Program-made: the position numbers and the translations under genes | Assembly (NCBI RefSeq): GCF_001550155.1 | Contig: NZ_LRUF01000026.1 | Location: 78,410-142,409 of the forward strand | Origin: Pseudoalteromonas arabiensis | GTDB taxonomy: Bacteria > Pseudomonadota > Gammaproteobacteria > Enterobacterales > Alteromonadaceae | Direction of reading: 5' to 3' | Length of the DNA stretch: 64,000 nt | Notes under the pieces: model-generated | Database searches by the model: none | Told to the model about the DNA's origin: nothing | What the model saw: only the letters and a program-made list of their open reading frames with translations | Part shown: positions 33,548-42,557 of the stretch, piece after piece | Position numbering within the stretch: position 1 is the stretch's first letter | Layout: every line of letters begins with the position of its first letter

Positions 33548-35275
33548 ATGAAAGGCGAATTAACTAAAGCTGTACCGCCGATGTCTGGGGAGACAAACCT
33601 ACGTGAAAAAGTCGTAAACTTCTCAAATAAAATAAACTTTTCAAATAAAAGCCATGATAGAAATGTCGCGACAATCGCTTTATTGGCGACGTTAGTAGCT
33701 GCAACTATCGTTGTTATTTTGTGGACATCAGCAAAGAACTACGTGCCACTCTACGGCAACCAAGAAAGTTATGATAAAGCCAATATTTTAGAAATATTGG
33801 ATAAAGAACAAATTGTGTTTCGTATCGATAACGACACAGGCAATATTTTAGTTCCTCAAGAAAAATTAGCAGACGCACGAATCACTCTAGCTGCACGTGG
33901 TATTAAAGCTTCAATGCCTGAGGGCGTTGATAACCTAAGTGCTAAAGTGTCGATGGGCACAAGCCAGTTTATGGAATCGATGCAATATCAACATGCTTTG
34001 GAGGGAGAACTTGCTCGCACCATTATTAATATGCAAGGTGTTCGCAATGCGCGAGTACATTTAGCAATACCAAAGCGTAGCTTATTTATAGGCAGAGAAG
34101 AGCAAAAATCAGCTGCATCTGTAATGGTTGATTTAGCGCCAGGGCATGAGCTAAAAGCTGAACAAGTGGAAGCTATTATTTCACTCATCATTGGCTCGGT
34201 ACCAGGTTTAAACCCGCGAGATGTATCAGTAGTCGATCAACGCGGTAAGTTACTGTCGGGTGATTTATTTGATACCACTCCCGTTGGTAAAGAAAGTGAT
34301 AAGAAGCTCGCATTTATCGAAAAGGTTGAACGTAACATAGAACAACGCGCTGAAATTATGTTACTGCCTATTTTAGGCGAAGGAAATTTTCGAATTCAGG
34401 TCTCAACAGATGTTGATTTTAGCGTTGTTGAAGAAACACGTGAAGCGGTAGACCCACAAGGGGTGTTAAAGCAAGAATTGGTTAAATCAGATTCTCGACA
34501 AGACCAATTTGCCGGTGGTATTCCAGGTTCACTGGCTAATCAACCTCCATTGCCAGATCAAGAAGGTGAAGAGGCTGAAAATGAACGAGTGTCTGAACGC
34601 AGTGAAAGTAGCCGTGAATATGAAAATGGCCGCTCTGTTACCCATACTCGTTTTGAAGTTGGACGCTTAAGCTCAATGAGCGTATCGGTACTTGTTAATG
34701 AACAAGCCGCAGCCACAGCTGAAGGTTGGAGCCAAGAAGGCCTAAACTCTTTAGGCGAAATGGTTAAAACAGCCACCGGTTTTAATGAGCAGCGTGGCGA
34801 TCAGTTCAATATCACCAGTTTTACATTTGTTGAAGCAAAACCTTTTGTACCGTCTGACGGATTACAATGGTGGCAAATGCCTGAAATTCGAGAGTATGCT
34901 CGTTACATTTTCGGTACTTTTATTAGCTTAATGCTTATTTTCTTTGCGGTAAGACCGCTGGTAAATCATTTGATTAAAGGCAAAACAACAGCTTCAACAC
35001 CAAGTGAAAATGAGCAAGAAAAATTAGCCGCCGCTAAAAGCGATGCCTATGAAAGACAAAGTACACCTCTGGATGGCGCACTTGAGCGAGATAGCAAAAA
35101 TGAGCAGCCTGAGCAGGAAGGTGAAAATATTTCGTTGCCTAAGATAGGCAGTGATTTTGAAGAGCAAATTGCACATATGCAGTTATTAGCAAGCCGAGAA
35201 ACCGAGCGTGTAACTTCTGTTATTAAATATTGGGTAGAGCAAGGAGTTGAAGTTGAGTCAAGTAAATCAAGATAA
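33548..35275 (+). CDS. fliF: FliF MS-ring protein (lateral)
   Basis: FliF, 575 residues, is anchored by transmembrane helices near 43-62 (TIALLATLVAATIVVILW) and 455-475 (YIFGTFISLMLIFFAV). The periplasmic ring-building motifs lie between (VPLYGNQESYDKANILEIL; ARVHLAIPKRSLFI). The C-terminus, which holds FliG, overlaps the fliG start by 23 bases. Confidence 0.95.
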   Translation: MKGELTKAVPPMSGETNLREKVVNFSNKINFSNKSHDRNVATIALLATLVAATIVVILWTSAKNYVPLYGNQESYDKANILEILDKEQIVFRIDNDTGNILVPQEKLADARITLAARGIKASMPEGVDNLSAKVSMGTSQFMESMQYQHALEGELARTIINMQGVRNARVHLAIPKRSLFIGREEQKSAASVMVDLAPGHELKAEQVEAIISLIIGSVPGLNPRDVSVVDQRGKLLSGDLFDTTPVGKESDKKLAFIEKVERNIEQRAEIMLLPILGEGNFRIQVSTDVDFSVVEETREAVDPQGVLKQELVKSDSRQDQFAGGIPGSLANQPPLPDQEGEEAENERVSERSESSREYENGRSVTHTRFEVGRLSSMSVSVLVNEQAAATAEGWSQEGLNSLGEMVKTATGFNEQRGDQFNITSFTFVEAKPFVPSDGLQWWQMPEIREYARYIFGTFISLMLIFFAVRPLVNHLIKGKTTASTPSENEQEKLAAAKSDAYERQSTPLDGALERDSKNEQPEQEGENISLPKIGSDFEEQIAHMQLLASRETERVTSVIKYWVEQGVEVESSKSR

Positions 35276-36284
35276 TGTGACAATGTCAGCACCTGCTCGT
35301 GCGTCACTCGATAGAGCTGCTATTTTACTGCTCAGTATGGGCGAAGAAAATGCAGCAAGTGTGATCCGTAAACTCGGTCGCCGTGAGGTACAGGCAATCT
35401 CAGAGCGAATGGCCAGTATTTCTAACATTACAAAAAATGATGTAGCTGACACGCTCACCAGTTTTTTCGATTGTTACCGTAACGAAAGTGGGGTTAATGG
35501 TGCATCAAGGCTGTATCTTGAAAGAGCACTTGATAAAGCCGTTGGACGTAAGCTTGCCCGTGGCATGTTAGATGATATTTATGGTGGCGCGATGAGTGAC
35601 GATCTGCGTCGTTTAGAGTGGATCCCACCTGAGCTAATTGTCCGTTTCTTAGAGCATGAACATGTGCAAATGCAAGCGCTGTTTTTAGCGTTTTTACCAG
35701 CGGATCAAGCCGCTGCTGTCATTGCATTGTTTCCTCAAGCAAAGCATGAAGACCTATTATACCGTATTGCCAGCTTACGAGAAGTCAGTGAGCATGTGAT
35801 GGATGATATTCGATTAACCATTGAAGCCTGTATTGAGTTTGTCGGCAAGCAAGTCGGCTCTCAGGTAAATGGTGTTGATAAAGTCGCTGATATTATGAGC
35901 CGTTATAACGGCAATAAAAGCCAAATTATTGAAGTTATTAAAAAGCATGATTTACAAGTGGCAGATGCAGTACAAGAGCGTATGTATGACTTTGCCAGTT
36001 TATTACTGCAAAGTGATGAGACCCTTTCTCAATTAATGAACGACGTACCTGACGAGCTTTGGTTGATGGCATTAAAAGGCGCAGATGAAAAAATTGTGGC
36101 GCGCCTTTTGGGGGCATTACCAAAACGCTTAGCGCAAGTGTATCAACAGCAGTTAGAAGCAACAACATCACAGCCGGTGAGTAAAGTGGATGCTGCACGT
36201 CGTGAAATCATGAGCATTGTACGTGATATGAGCAAGCGAGAAGAAATTACTTATCAGCTATACGAAGAAGAGACCGCGGGTTAA
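35253..36284 (+). CDS. fliG: FliG rotor/switch protein (lateral)
   Basis: FliG, 343 residues, is the torque-generating rotor protein. It has the N-terminal FliF-binding domain (RAAILLLSMGEENAASVIRKL), the middle domain with EHEHVQMQALFLAFL, and the C-terminal torque helix region (MYDFASLLLQSDETLSQLMNDV). I chose the TTG at 35253 because AAGGAG lies 6 nt upstream; the ATG at 35283 has no ribosome-binding site. The gene therefore starts inside fliF. Confidence 0.93.
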   Translation: MSQVNQDNVTMSAPARASLDRAAILLLSMGEENAASVIRKLGRREVQAISERMASISNITKNDVADTLTSFFDCYRNESGVNGASRLYLERALDKAVGRKLARGMLDDIYGGAMSDDLRRLEWIPPELIVRFLEHEHVQMQALFLAFLPADQAAAVIALFPQAKHEDLLYRIASLREVSEHVMDDIRLTIEACIEFVGKQVGSQVNGVDKVADIMSRYNGNKSQIIEVIKKHDLQVADAVQERMYDFASLLLQSDETLSQLMNDVPDELWLMALKGADEKIVARLLGALPKRLAQVYQQQLEATTSQPVSKVDAARREIMSIVRDMSKREEITYQLYEEETAG

Positions 36285-36289
36285 GTGCT

Positions 36290-36922
36290 ATGCAAGCTTA
36301 TCAATTTCCAACGTTAACAAAAGAACAACAGCACCAGAGTGTTCAACAGCGTATCGAGGCAGCTGAGCAGGCTGCTTGGCAAAAGGGTTATGATGAGGGA
36401 TTAAAGCAAGGTCAAGCGGCGCTACAAGCTGATATAGAAAAGCGCGTCTCGCAGCAAGCTGAACTATTACTACAAGAGCGTGAACTAGAATTAAAGCAGC
36501 AAATGCTGGCACAATTCGATGTGCTAACACAGCAAACAAAGCAACAACTTAATCTGCTGTCTAATGAGGTACTAAAAGATCTTAGTGTGTTAGTTGCAAA
36601 GGTCGCGGAGCAGGTAATTGCCTGTGAGTTAACTTTGCAGCCTAATTGCTTAATTGATTTAGTCGAACAGGCCCTCAATTTATTAGCAGGGCGAGATGAT
36701 GTTAACGAAATTGTTTTTTCTAGCGCTGATGCGGCCCTTTTTGACGATTCAAGCTTTGATAAAATACCCCTAACAGTGAGTTTTGAGCCTCAACTTGCAA
36801 GCGGCAGTGTAAAGCTTATTTCTAGTGAGCAAAGCCATAGCTTGTCTCTTTCAGAGCGTTTAGATGCTGTACTTGCTGATATAACGCCAGCCCTTCTAAA
36901 CGGTCAAGTTATTCATGAGTAA
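36290..36922 (+). CDS. fliH: FliH export ATPase regulator (lateral)
   Basis: FliH, 210 residues, binds and restrains the FliI ATPase and tethers it to FliN. It has the Gln/Glu-rich helical middle, the GYDEGLKQGQAAL glycine-repeat helix near residues 35-47 and the C-terminal V-ATPase E-like domain (LVAKVAEQVIACELTLQP). It overlaps fliI by 8 bases. Confidence 0.9.
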   Translation: MQAYQFPTLTKEQQHQSVQQRIEAAEQAAWQKGYDEGLKQGQAALQADIEKRVSQQAELLLQERELELKQQMLAQFDVLTQQTKQQLNLLSNEVLKDLSVLVAKVAEQVIACELTLQPNCLIDLVEQALNLLAGRDDVNEIVFSSADAALFDDSSFDKIPLTVSFEPQLASGSVKLISSEQSHSLSLSERLDAVLADITPALLNGQVIHE

Positions 36923-38270
36923 TACCGTGTTATCTCATGTTCTTAATACTGCTACAAAACAGCTGACAGCCCCGCCTTTAATCCAAAGTTACGGTCGTCT
37001 TGTAAGAGTCAATGGTATGACATTAACAGCTGTCGGCGGGCAGTTTTTAATGGCAAAAAAATACCAAGTCGAGAGCATTGATGGCACGTGGAATGACGCT
37101 CAAGTGATTGGTTTTGATGATACCAAAGCGTTCTTGATGCTACTAAATAAAGCAGATGGTTTATACGCAGGTGCGAGAGTCAGAGCTGTTGCTGATACAC
37201 AAGCGATAAAGGTTGATATGTCTTTACTCGGAAGAGTAATTGATGCACAAATGCAACCGATAGATGATTTAGGTAACTTAAGTCGTGTTGATTTAGGAGC
37301 TGATTGCGTTCTAAAAAAACAACCCTCTTTAAATCCATTGCAGCGTAAAGGGGTGAGCGAACCCTTGGATGTAGGAGTCCGTTCAATAAACGGTCTTTTT
37401 ACCGTTGGAAAAGGGCAGCGTTTAGGGCTTTTTGCAGGCTCAGGTGTCGGTAAAAGTAAGCTACTGGCCATGATGACTCGCTTTACCAGTGCAGACGTTG
37501 TAATCGTGTCTCTAGTTGGTGAGCGTGGCTGGGAAGTGAAAGAATTTATAGAACAAAGTCTTGGTCCAGAAGGGCTCAAAAAGGCCATCGTAATTGCTTC
37601 CCCTGCTGATGATTCACCGCTTCTGCGAGCAAAAGCGGCGGAGTTAAGTCATCAACTGGCTGCTTTTTATCGTGACCAAGATTTAAATGTTCTGTTATTG
37701 ATGGACTCTTTGACTCGCTATGCGCAAGCACAGCGAGAAATAGGCCTTGCGGTTGGCGAGTTGCCTGTCGCTAAGGGGTATCCGCCATCGGTATTTAGTA
37801 AGCTAACTCAGTTAGTTGAAAGCTCTGGAAACAGTGAAAAAAGTAAAGGTTCAATGACTGCGATCTACACGGTATTAGCAGAAGGGGACGACCAGCAAGA
37901 CCCAATTGCGGACAATGCGCGGGCTATTTTAGATGGCCACATTGTATTGGACCGAACGCTTGCAGAAAAAGGTCATTATCCAGCTATTAATATTGGCGCA
38001 TCTATAAGCCGTGTTATGCCTAACATTGTCTCCTCTGAGCAGCTTGCCTTTTGTTATAAGCTTAAAAAGCTCTACAGTCGATACCTACAAGTACATGAAT
38101 TAATACCGCTTGGTGCCTACCAAGCAGGGAAAGATGCTGAATTGGATTTAGCTGTACACTTGTATCCACAAATAGAAGCATTCTTATGCCAATCATTAAA
38201 TGAAAAAGCAGACTTTGCGACTACAAATCAACAGCTTTCGCAGTTAATAGGAAAACATGATGCTAGATAA
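36915..38270 (+). CDS. fliI: FliI flagellar export ATPase (lateral)
   Basis: FliI, 451 residues, is the F1-beta-like ATPase of the export apparatus. Walker A is AGSGVGKS at 174-181; VLLLMDSLTRYAQAQREI is the Walker B region, and the type III ATPase signature PPSVFSKLTQLVESSG follows. It is encoded between its regulators FliH and FliJ, overlapping both. Confidence 0.96.
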   Translation: MSNTVLSHVLNTATKQLTAPPLIQSYGRLVRVNGMTLTAVGGQFLMAKKYQVESIDGTWNDAQVIGFDDTKAFLMLLNKADGLYAGARVRAVADTQAIKVDMSLLGRVIDAQMQPIDDLGNLSRVDLGADCVLKKQPSLNPLQRKGVSEPLDVGVRSINGLFTVGKGQRLGLFAGSGVGKSKLLAMMTRFTSADVVIVSLVGERGWEVKEFIEQSLGPEGLKKAIVIASPADDSPLLRAKAAELSHQLAAFYRDQDLNVLLLMDSLTRYAQAQREIGLAVGELPVAKGYPPSVFSKLTQLVESSGNSEKSKGSMTAIYTVLAEGDDQQDPIADNARAILDGHIVLDRTLAEKGHYPAINIGASISRVMPNIVSSEQLAFCYKLKKLYSRYLQVHELIPLGAYQAGKDAELDLAVHLYPQIEAFLCQSLNEKADFATTNQQLSQLIGKHDAR

Positions 38271-38670
38271 GTTTAAAGACATGCAACAAGAGAAGCTTGA
38301 TAACATGCTCTCTGAGCAGGCAGTTCTAAAACAACAAACCGAAGTAGAGCAACAGCGACTAGCCCAACTAAAGCAATTTATCGACGAAATGCAAACAAAC
38401 AACCAGATGGGTAATGCAATTGGTTTGCAAAATTTAGCAGGCATGAAACACATTCTGCATGGGCTATCGCAGCAGCAGGCCGAACGAGTAACGCAGCTAC
38501 AAGGCGATCAATCACGTCAACAACATGCTTGTATCCAACAACTTTCATTCACGAAGGGGTTAGAGGGCGTAATTGCTAAAAAGGCACATCAGACAAAGCA
38601 AAAACAGGCTCGTCAGCATCAGAATCAACTTGATGAGCTAGTCGCGCATGCAGCCGTTCGTCGTAGTTAA
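38257..38670 (+). CDS. fliJ: FliJ export apparatus stalk protein (lateral)
   Basis: This 137-residue protein is one long antiparallel coiled coil rich in Gln, Lys and Leu, as expected for FliJ, which sits in the FliI hexamer and touches FlhA. Sequence identity to the family is low, so position after fliI (14-base overlap) is important evidence. It is the last gene of the flagellar locus. Confidence 0.83.
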   Translation: MMLDKFKDMQQEKLDNMLSEQAVLKQQTEVEQQRLAQLKQFIDEMQTNNQMGNAIGLQNLAGMKHILHGLSQQQAERVTQLQGDQSRQQHACIQQLSFTKGLEGVIAKKAHQTKQKQARQHQNQLDELVAHAAVRRS

Positions 38671-38934
38671 AATAATCTGCCATATAAACATGGCTAACCT
38701 CTTACTCGCCTAGCTCTCAGTTTTGATAGTGCTATAAGTAGTTAATTTATAGAAACTTTGCTCCTGTTTAAGGTAAAAATAACCTAGCCTTAATGAACAA
38801 AAAGGCCGGTATTTTTAATACTTTATTCTTTTTGTTAAGCATTTAGCATGTGAAAAGCTGTATTACGCCTTCATTATTAGATATTTGTGTTAAAGTTATT
38901 TAGGAATAAGCAATAATAAACGCAAGGCAAAAGT

Positions 38935-39975
38935 GTGATCGATACAGTCAATGCAAGTCAGCAAGATAAAGCACGGTTTTTACGTGTATTTGCATTCATT
39001 GGGGCTGTTACCTCTTTTTTTATGTCTATTACTAGTTACTTAGATGGCTACACCCTTCTTAGTGCTATGCTAGTAGTTGCTGTGGGTGTATTTGCCAGTC
39101 CGTTTATAATCAAAAATCGTGACCATACAATTGCTATTCTGATGCTTTACACCTTGTATGCGATTATGTGCTTTTTGATAGTGTCTGGCGGTAATCATGG
39201 TACAGGTCCTTTATGGTTATTTATTGCCTCGCCTGTGACCTTTTTTATTCGTGGCTTAAAGCGTGGAGCGATAGACTTAATCGTGCTTGCTTGTGTGATT
39301 TCAACTCTCTTTTATTACACGGATAAGCTGGGTTATTACAGTTATCCAAGTCATTACTTTCCTACACGAGTTATGCTGTGCTTTTCAATTTTATGTATAC
39401 TTGGCGCGTTCTATGAGTATTACCGAAATAAGTACAGTCGTGAGCTCATAGCACAGCTTAAAATAAACAAAAAGCTGGCCCGCACCGACGCCATGACCGG
39501 TTTATCAAACCGACGTTATGCGACAGAGTGTATGCAAAGTCGTTGCTTTGCAGAGGGCGCCGTGTTTCTTTTAATTGATGTTGATAACTTTAAACAAGTG
39601 AATGACACCTATGGTCACCAAGTGGGTGACGAAGTGCTTATCTTTATTGCCGATATCTTTAAGAAAGTGTGTACCGATGAAGACATAAATTCGCGTTGGG
39701 GTGGTGAAGAGTTTTTAATTGTAATCCCAAAAGGGCATGAACTTCGCGCACGAAACGTTGCTGATGAAATACACACACAACTCGCAAATAATACATTTAA
39801 AAGTGGTAAGCATTCCTTCAATGTGAGTTTAAGTATTGGTTTGTATCAGCGAACTCTAGTGGACAGTATTGATCAATGCTTAAATATTGCTGATAAGCGA
39901 CTATACAAAGCAAAATCTCAAGGTAAAAACCAAACAGTTGCAGAGCCTGATTTGGCCAAACACGAGCCAGCCTAA
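38935..39975 (+). CDS. Membrane diguanylate cyclase (GGDEF)
   Basis: The 346-residue protein has five to six hydrophobic helices in residues 12-165, a short linker and a C-terminal GGDEF domain that makes c-di-GMP from two GTP. The active site is GGEEF at 256-260, and LTRTDAMTGLSNRR-type sequence precedes it (ARTDAMTGLSNRRYA). The inhibitory I-site RxxD reads TDED, so product inhibition is probably lost. The start is GTG with CAAGG upstream. It begins 264 bases after fliJ on the same strand, with no strong terminator in between. Its closeness to the c-di-GMP riboswitch and PilZ gene suggests it feeds the lateral flagellar circuit; that is inference. Confidence 0.92.
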   Translation: MIDTVNASQQDKARFLRVFAFIGAVTSFFMSITSYLDGYTLLSAMLVVAVGVFASPFIIKNRDHTIAILMLYTLYAIMCFLIVSGGNHGTGPLWLFIASPVTFFIRGLKRGAIDLIVLACVISTLFYYTDKLGYYSYPSHYFPTRVMLCFSILCILGAFYEYYRNKYSRELIAQLKINKKLARTDAMTGLSNRRYATECMQSRCFAEGAVFLLIDVDNFKQVNDTYGHQVGDEVLIFIADIFKKVCTDEDINSRWGGEEFLIVIPKGHELRARNVADEIHTQLANNTFKSGKHSFNVSLSIGLYQRTLVDSIDQCLNIADKRLYKAKSQGKNQTVAEPDLAKHEPA

Positions 39976-40067
39976 TAAGCCTTGCCGACTCAATTATTTT
40001 TACTGATGCTACTTTTTATCACTAAGTTGTGTATTATGTGCTCATTATTTACAAGGGCATGTGAATA

Positions 40068-40142
40068 GTGAGTGAAGATAAGGAATATCATCAACATCTT
40101 CTTCCCGTTAAGTTCACAGCCTGTTTTGAGGCTCATTTTTAA
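40068..40142 (+). CDS. Possible 24-codon leader ORF upstream of the DUF6795-like gene
   Basis: A GTG-initiated frame of 24 codons (begins MSEDKEYHQH) ends in TAA whose last base is the first base of the next ATG (TAATG). A hairpin (AGCCT-GTTTTG-AGGCT, 40118-40133) followed by CATTTTT lies in its last codons and covers a GAGG that could serve as the next gene's ribosome-binding site. Such overlap suggests translational coupling or attenuation, but the frame is too short to be sure it is real. Confidence 0.3.
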   Translation: MSEDKEYHQHLLPVKFTACFEAHF

Positions 40143-40678
40143 TGTCACTCTTAGAATCATTTAAGAAGTTGGGTAACTATTTTGGTGCATACAAGGTACA
40201 CCTATGCCCCGAAGTTAAAGGCCAAGTGAGTGAAAATGGCCAACCTTTAATTAACGCAAAAATAGAAAGGTTACTTTGTTTCTCTGACGGTAAATATGTA
40301 GAGAACTATGTATTTACCGATGACAAAGGCGGCTTTTCTTTTCCAGAAGCCAATATTCGCTCTAGCCAACCCGCAGTGCCATTTGCAGAGCTTTTTACAT
40401 CTCAAATCATAACGCTTTTTTATGAAGGCACTAAATATATCTTATGGACATCGAGATTGTCAGGTACAAGGTATCGCAATGAATATGCTAAAAAATTAAG
40501 TTGTTTGAAAGCAGATATATCTGATGAAGAAGTATCTTTCTTTTTCAGAAATGATGAAGTCGAAGGTTATAAACTAAGTGCTGGTGGTATAGCTCGTTGG
40601 GATGAGGACTTTGAAGTTATAGATCTTGACTCATACTATGGATTATCGGAAATTGAATCTGATGATGAAGACAATTAA
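40142..40678 (+). CDS. Hypothetical protein, DUF6795/carboxypeptidase-regulatory-like
   Basis: This 178-residue protein contains CPEVKGQVSENGQPLINAKIER, the opening of a transthyretin-like beta sandwich similar to what I recall of DUF6795 proteins. The C-terminus is strongly acidic (ESDDEDN). There is no signal peptide. The function is unknown; beta-sandwich proteins of this type occur in accessory regions. It follows the diguanylate cyclase after a gap with a possible leader peptide. Confidence 0.55.
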   Translation: MSLLESFKKLGNYFGAYKVHLCPEVKGQVSENGQPLINAKIERLLCFSDGKYVENYVFTDDKGGFSFPEANIRSSQPAVPFAELFTSQIITLFYEGTKYILWTSRLSGTRYRNEYAKKLSCLKADISDEEVSFFFRNDEVEGYKLSAGGIARWDEDFEVIDLDSYYGLSEIESDDEDN

Positions 40679-40783
40679 TTCTAATACAGGGAAATAAATG
40701 CTTCTGTAGCTTTTATCGACTTAGAAAAAAGCACTGTGATACCTTATTGATGGAACAAAAATATTTCTTTTATCGTCTTAAAG

Positions 40784-41065
40784 CTACTTTAATACTTTAA
40801 GTTTGCTAAGCTTACGTTTTTCCTCAGCTTTTTCCATTACCTCATTCTCAGCATCAATTTCAACATCAGATTGATATAGAAAACTCCAAGAACCACATAA
40901 AAAATTAGTATTTTCATCCAGTTCAGGGAGCTCTCTACTTTCATCAAATATAAAATTAGAGAATTGTTTTGCACGCTCATCTAACCAATCAGCGAGTTCT
41001 GGGCTACCTTCAGGTGGGCGAACATTCTTCCTATTGTTGTATACAAGTTTTACTTTATTTGTCAT
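40784..41065 (-). CDS. Hypothetical 93-residue protein
   Basis: I do not recognise this small acidic protein (MTNKVKLVYNNRKNVRPPEG at the start, a Glu/Lys-rich helix at the end). The ATG at 41065 has GAGG 8 nt upstream, better than the GTG at 41074. It lies 24 bases downstream of the GNAT-like gene on the same strand, so the two are probably cotranscribed. Confidence 0.5.
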   Translation of the reverse strand: MTNKVKLVYNNRKNVRPPEGSPELADWLDERAKQFSNFIFDESRELPELDENTNFLCGSWSFLYQSDVEIDAENEVMEKAEEKRKLSKLKVLK

Positions 41066-41089
41066 TACTACCACCTCGTTTATAAATAA

Positions 41090-41629
41090 TTATAGCACCA
41101 TCCAAAGATGTTCAGGGTTGCTGCCATTACTTTCTTGGTAAATAAAGCCACGACTACGATAAAAACTAATTAACTTATCGTTTAATGGACGCATAATTTT
41201 TATTCTCCGAGCACCAAGCAAATCGGCATATGCTCGAAAGGCAACAATATTAAGATCAAAAATACGCTTATCTAGTATACTTACTTCACAGGGATTTTTC
41301 TCGATTACATCAAGTCGCATTGATTCACCTGTTTTAGTAGGGAAACCTATTGCTAGACTGCATAAAGTTTCACCTAACCAAATCGATAAATCGAGTCTAT
41401 CTGGGTGTCTAAAAGCCCACCTCTTGTATCCTTGAGAAAAAGACCAAGGAAGATCTTTTCTCTGAGGGTGAGACTCCCACATTTGAACCATTAACAGAGC
41501 TTCTTTATCGATCCCCCTGAAATCAATATTATCTTTCAAATATTTGGGTAGAAAACTCTTAGCTCTAGCTAAAGCTTCCGTTCTAAATTTTTGATACTTA
41601 TTCTCTGCTTGTAAATGCGTCGCTTTCAT
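41090..41629 (-). CDS. GNAT-like acetyltransferase-fold protein
   Basis: The 179-residue protein (from ATG 41629, AGGA 7 nt upstream) has a C-terminal region suggestive of a GNAT fold: beta strands around LDLSIWLGETLCSLAIGFP, then AFRAYADLLGARRIKIMRP and LISFYRSRGFIYQES, the usual final strand-helix pair. The acetyl-CoA loop (R/QxxGxG/A) is not clearly preserved, so activity is uncertain. Similar proteins occur in mobile and accessory regions. The ATG at 41683 would add an unlikely N-terminal extension. Confidence 0.55.
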   Translation of the reverse strand: MKATHLQAENKYQKFRTEALARAKSFLPKYLKDNIDFRGIDKEALLMVQMWESHPQRKDLPWSFSQGYKRWAFRHPDRLDLSIWLGETLCSLAIGFPTKTGESMRLDVIEKNPCEVSILDKRIFDLNIVAFRAYADLLGARRIKIMRPLNDKLISFYRSRGFIYQESNGSNPEHLWMVL

Positions 41630-41686
41630 AAAAACATCCTTGATTAAGATTTCCATGTTCCCATATTTATACGTCTTGTGCAAATA

Positions 41687-42076
41687 ATGAACAGAATGGA
41701 AAGGTTAATTCAAGAAGAAGTCAGGCTTGATTATGATAAGCGATTAGAGTGCAGCCGTACTTCAAGATGGGCAAGAAAAATAGGCGCTGCATTAATCACA
41801 TATTTACGTGATACAGGTAAGTTATATGCGATACAAAACCACTACACGAATACGCTTACCGTCTATGATCAAATTGCTAAAGCATTAACCGACAGCATCG
41901 ATCTCTCTAAAAATTATACAAGTGATGTGAAGGGAATTTTAGGTTACATGCTGGCTTTTTGTGGCTATCCATTCAAAGCAATCTCGTTTACGTATGCATC
42001 TATCAGGCATATTTTAAAGTTAATGCTTAAAAATGTGTTTTCTCTTGCAGGCCAAGCAATTGCACTAACAAAATAA
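41687..42076 (+). CDS. Hypothetical 129-residue protein
   Basis: I do not recognise this gene. The product is basic and largely helical, with a moderately hydrophobic stretch (ILGYMLAFCGYPFKAISFTY). It is divergent from the GNAT-like gene and ends at a bidirectional terminator. No good ribosome-binding site is seen; ATG codons at 41687 and 41696 and a GTG at 41678 are all possible starts. Confidence 0.45.
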   Translation: MNRMERLIQEEVRLDYDKRLECSRTSRWARKIGAALITYLRDTGKLYAIQNHYTNTLTVYDQIAKALTDSIDLSKNYTSDVKGILGYMLAFCGYPFKAISFTYASIRHILKLMLKNVFSLAGQAIALTK

Positions 42077-42078
42077 GT

Positions 42079-42105
42079 ACAAAAGCCGCCGATGGCGGCT
42101 TTTGT
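42079..42105. terminator. Bidirectional terminator between 41687 gene and csbD
   Basis: ACAAAAGCCGCC pairs with GGCGGCTTTTGT over a GAT loop, giving a GC stem with A tract and T tract on either side. It serves the convergent genes. Confidence 0.85.
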
Positions 42106-42117
42106 TAGGCTGCAAAA

Positions 42118-42315
42118 TTAATGGCTTTTCTCAAAGTCATTAACTTCACGCTCTGCTTCTTCTTTCGATTTGCCGTATTTTTGCTGGATTTTACCAACAA
42201 GCTCTGTACGGCTACCTTCGATTCTATCTAAATCATCATTGGTAAGGTCACCCCATTTACGTTGCACTTTACCTTTTAACTCTTTCCAATTGCCTTCTAA
42301 ACGATCGCTGTTCAT
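42118..42315 (-). CDS. CsbD-family stress protein
   Basis: This 65-residue hydrophilic protein matches the CsbD/YjbJ family, with the hallmark NWKELKGKVQRKWGDLTNDDL near the N-terminus and a Glu-rich end. The family is induced by general stress; its biochemical role is unknown. The second of two tandem ATG codons is chosen because AAGGAG lies 6 nt before it. Confidence 0.88.
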   Translation of the reverse strand: MNSDRLEGNWKELKGKVQRKWGDLTNDDLDRIEGSRTELVGKIQQKYGKSKEEAEREVNDFEKSH

Positions 42316-42557
42316 CATTATCTCCTTACTTTGTTAAACATTCATTTTAATAAAAGCAATTGATATGCCATACCGTTAAATTGTTTAACCTGTTGAAATT
42401 ATTGTAAATAATTGTTTTTATCTATAAGGCGTTTATTTTTTACTGCAATTTGTTCTTAGTTATTTATAAAACCCTGTAATTTTTTCTTGCAAGGGAGAGT
42501 CATTGTCGTCGGCTGTTTTTTGTTACAATAGCTAAAAATAAAGTAAGAGAAAGAAAC

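Noticed and set aside
37100..37588. 162-codon minus-strand ORF inside fliI
   Set aside because: Shadow of the fliI reading frame, with no ribosome-binding site and atypical composition.
4450..38670. The locus as the primary polar flagellar system or a type III injectisome
   Set aside because: It has LafK, in-locus motA/motB types, MotY, a single short flagellin and no flhFG, flrABC or che genes, which marks a lateral system. Hook, rod and filament genes exclude an injectisome.
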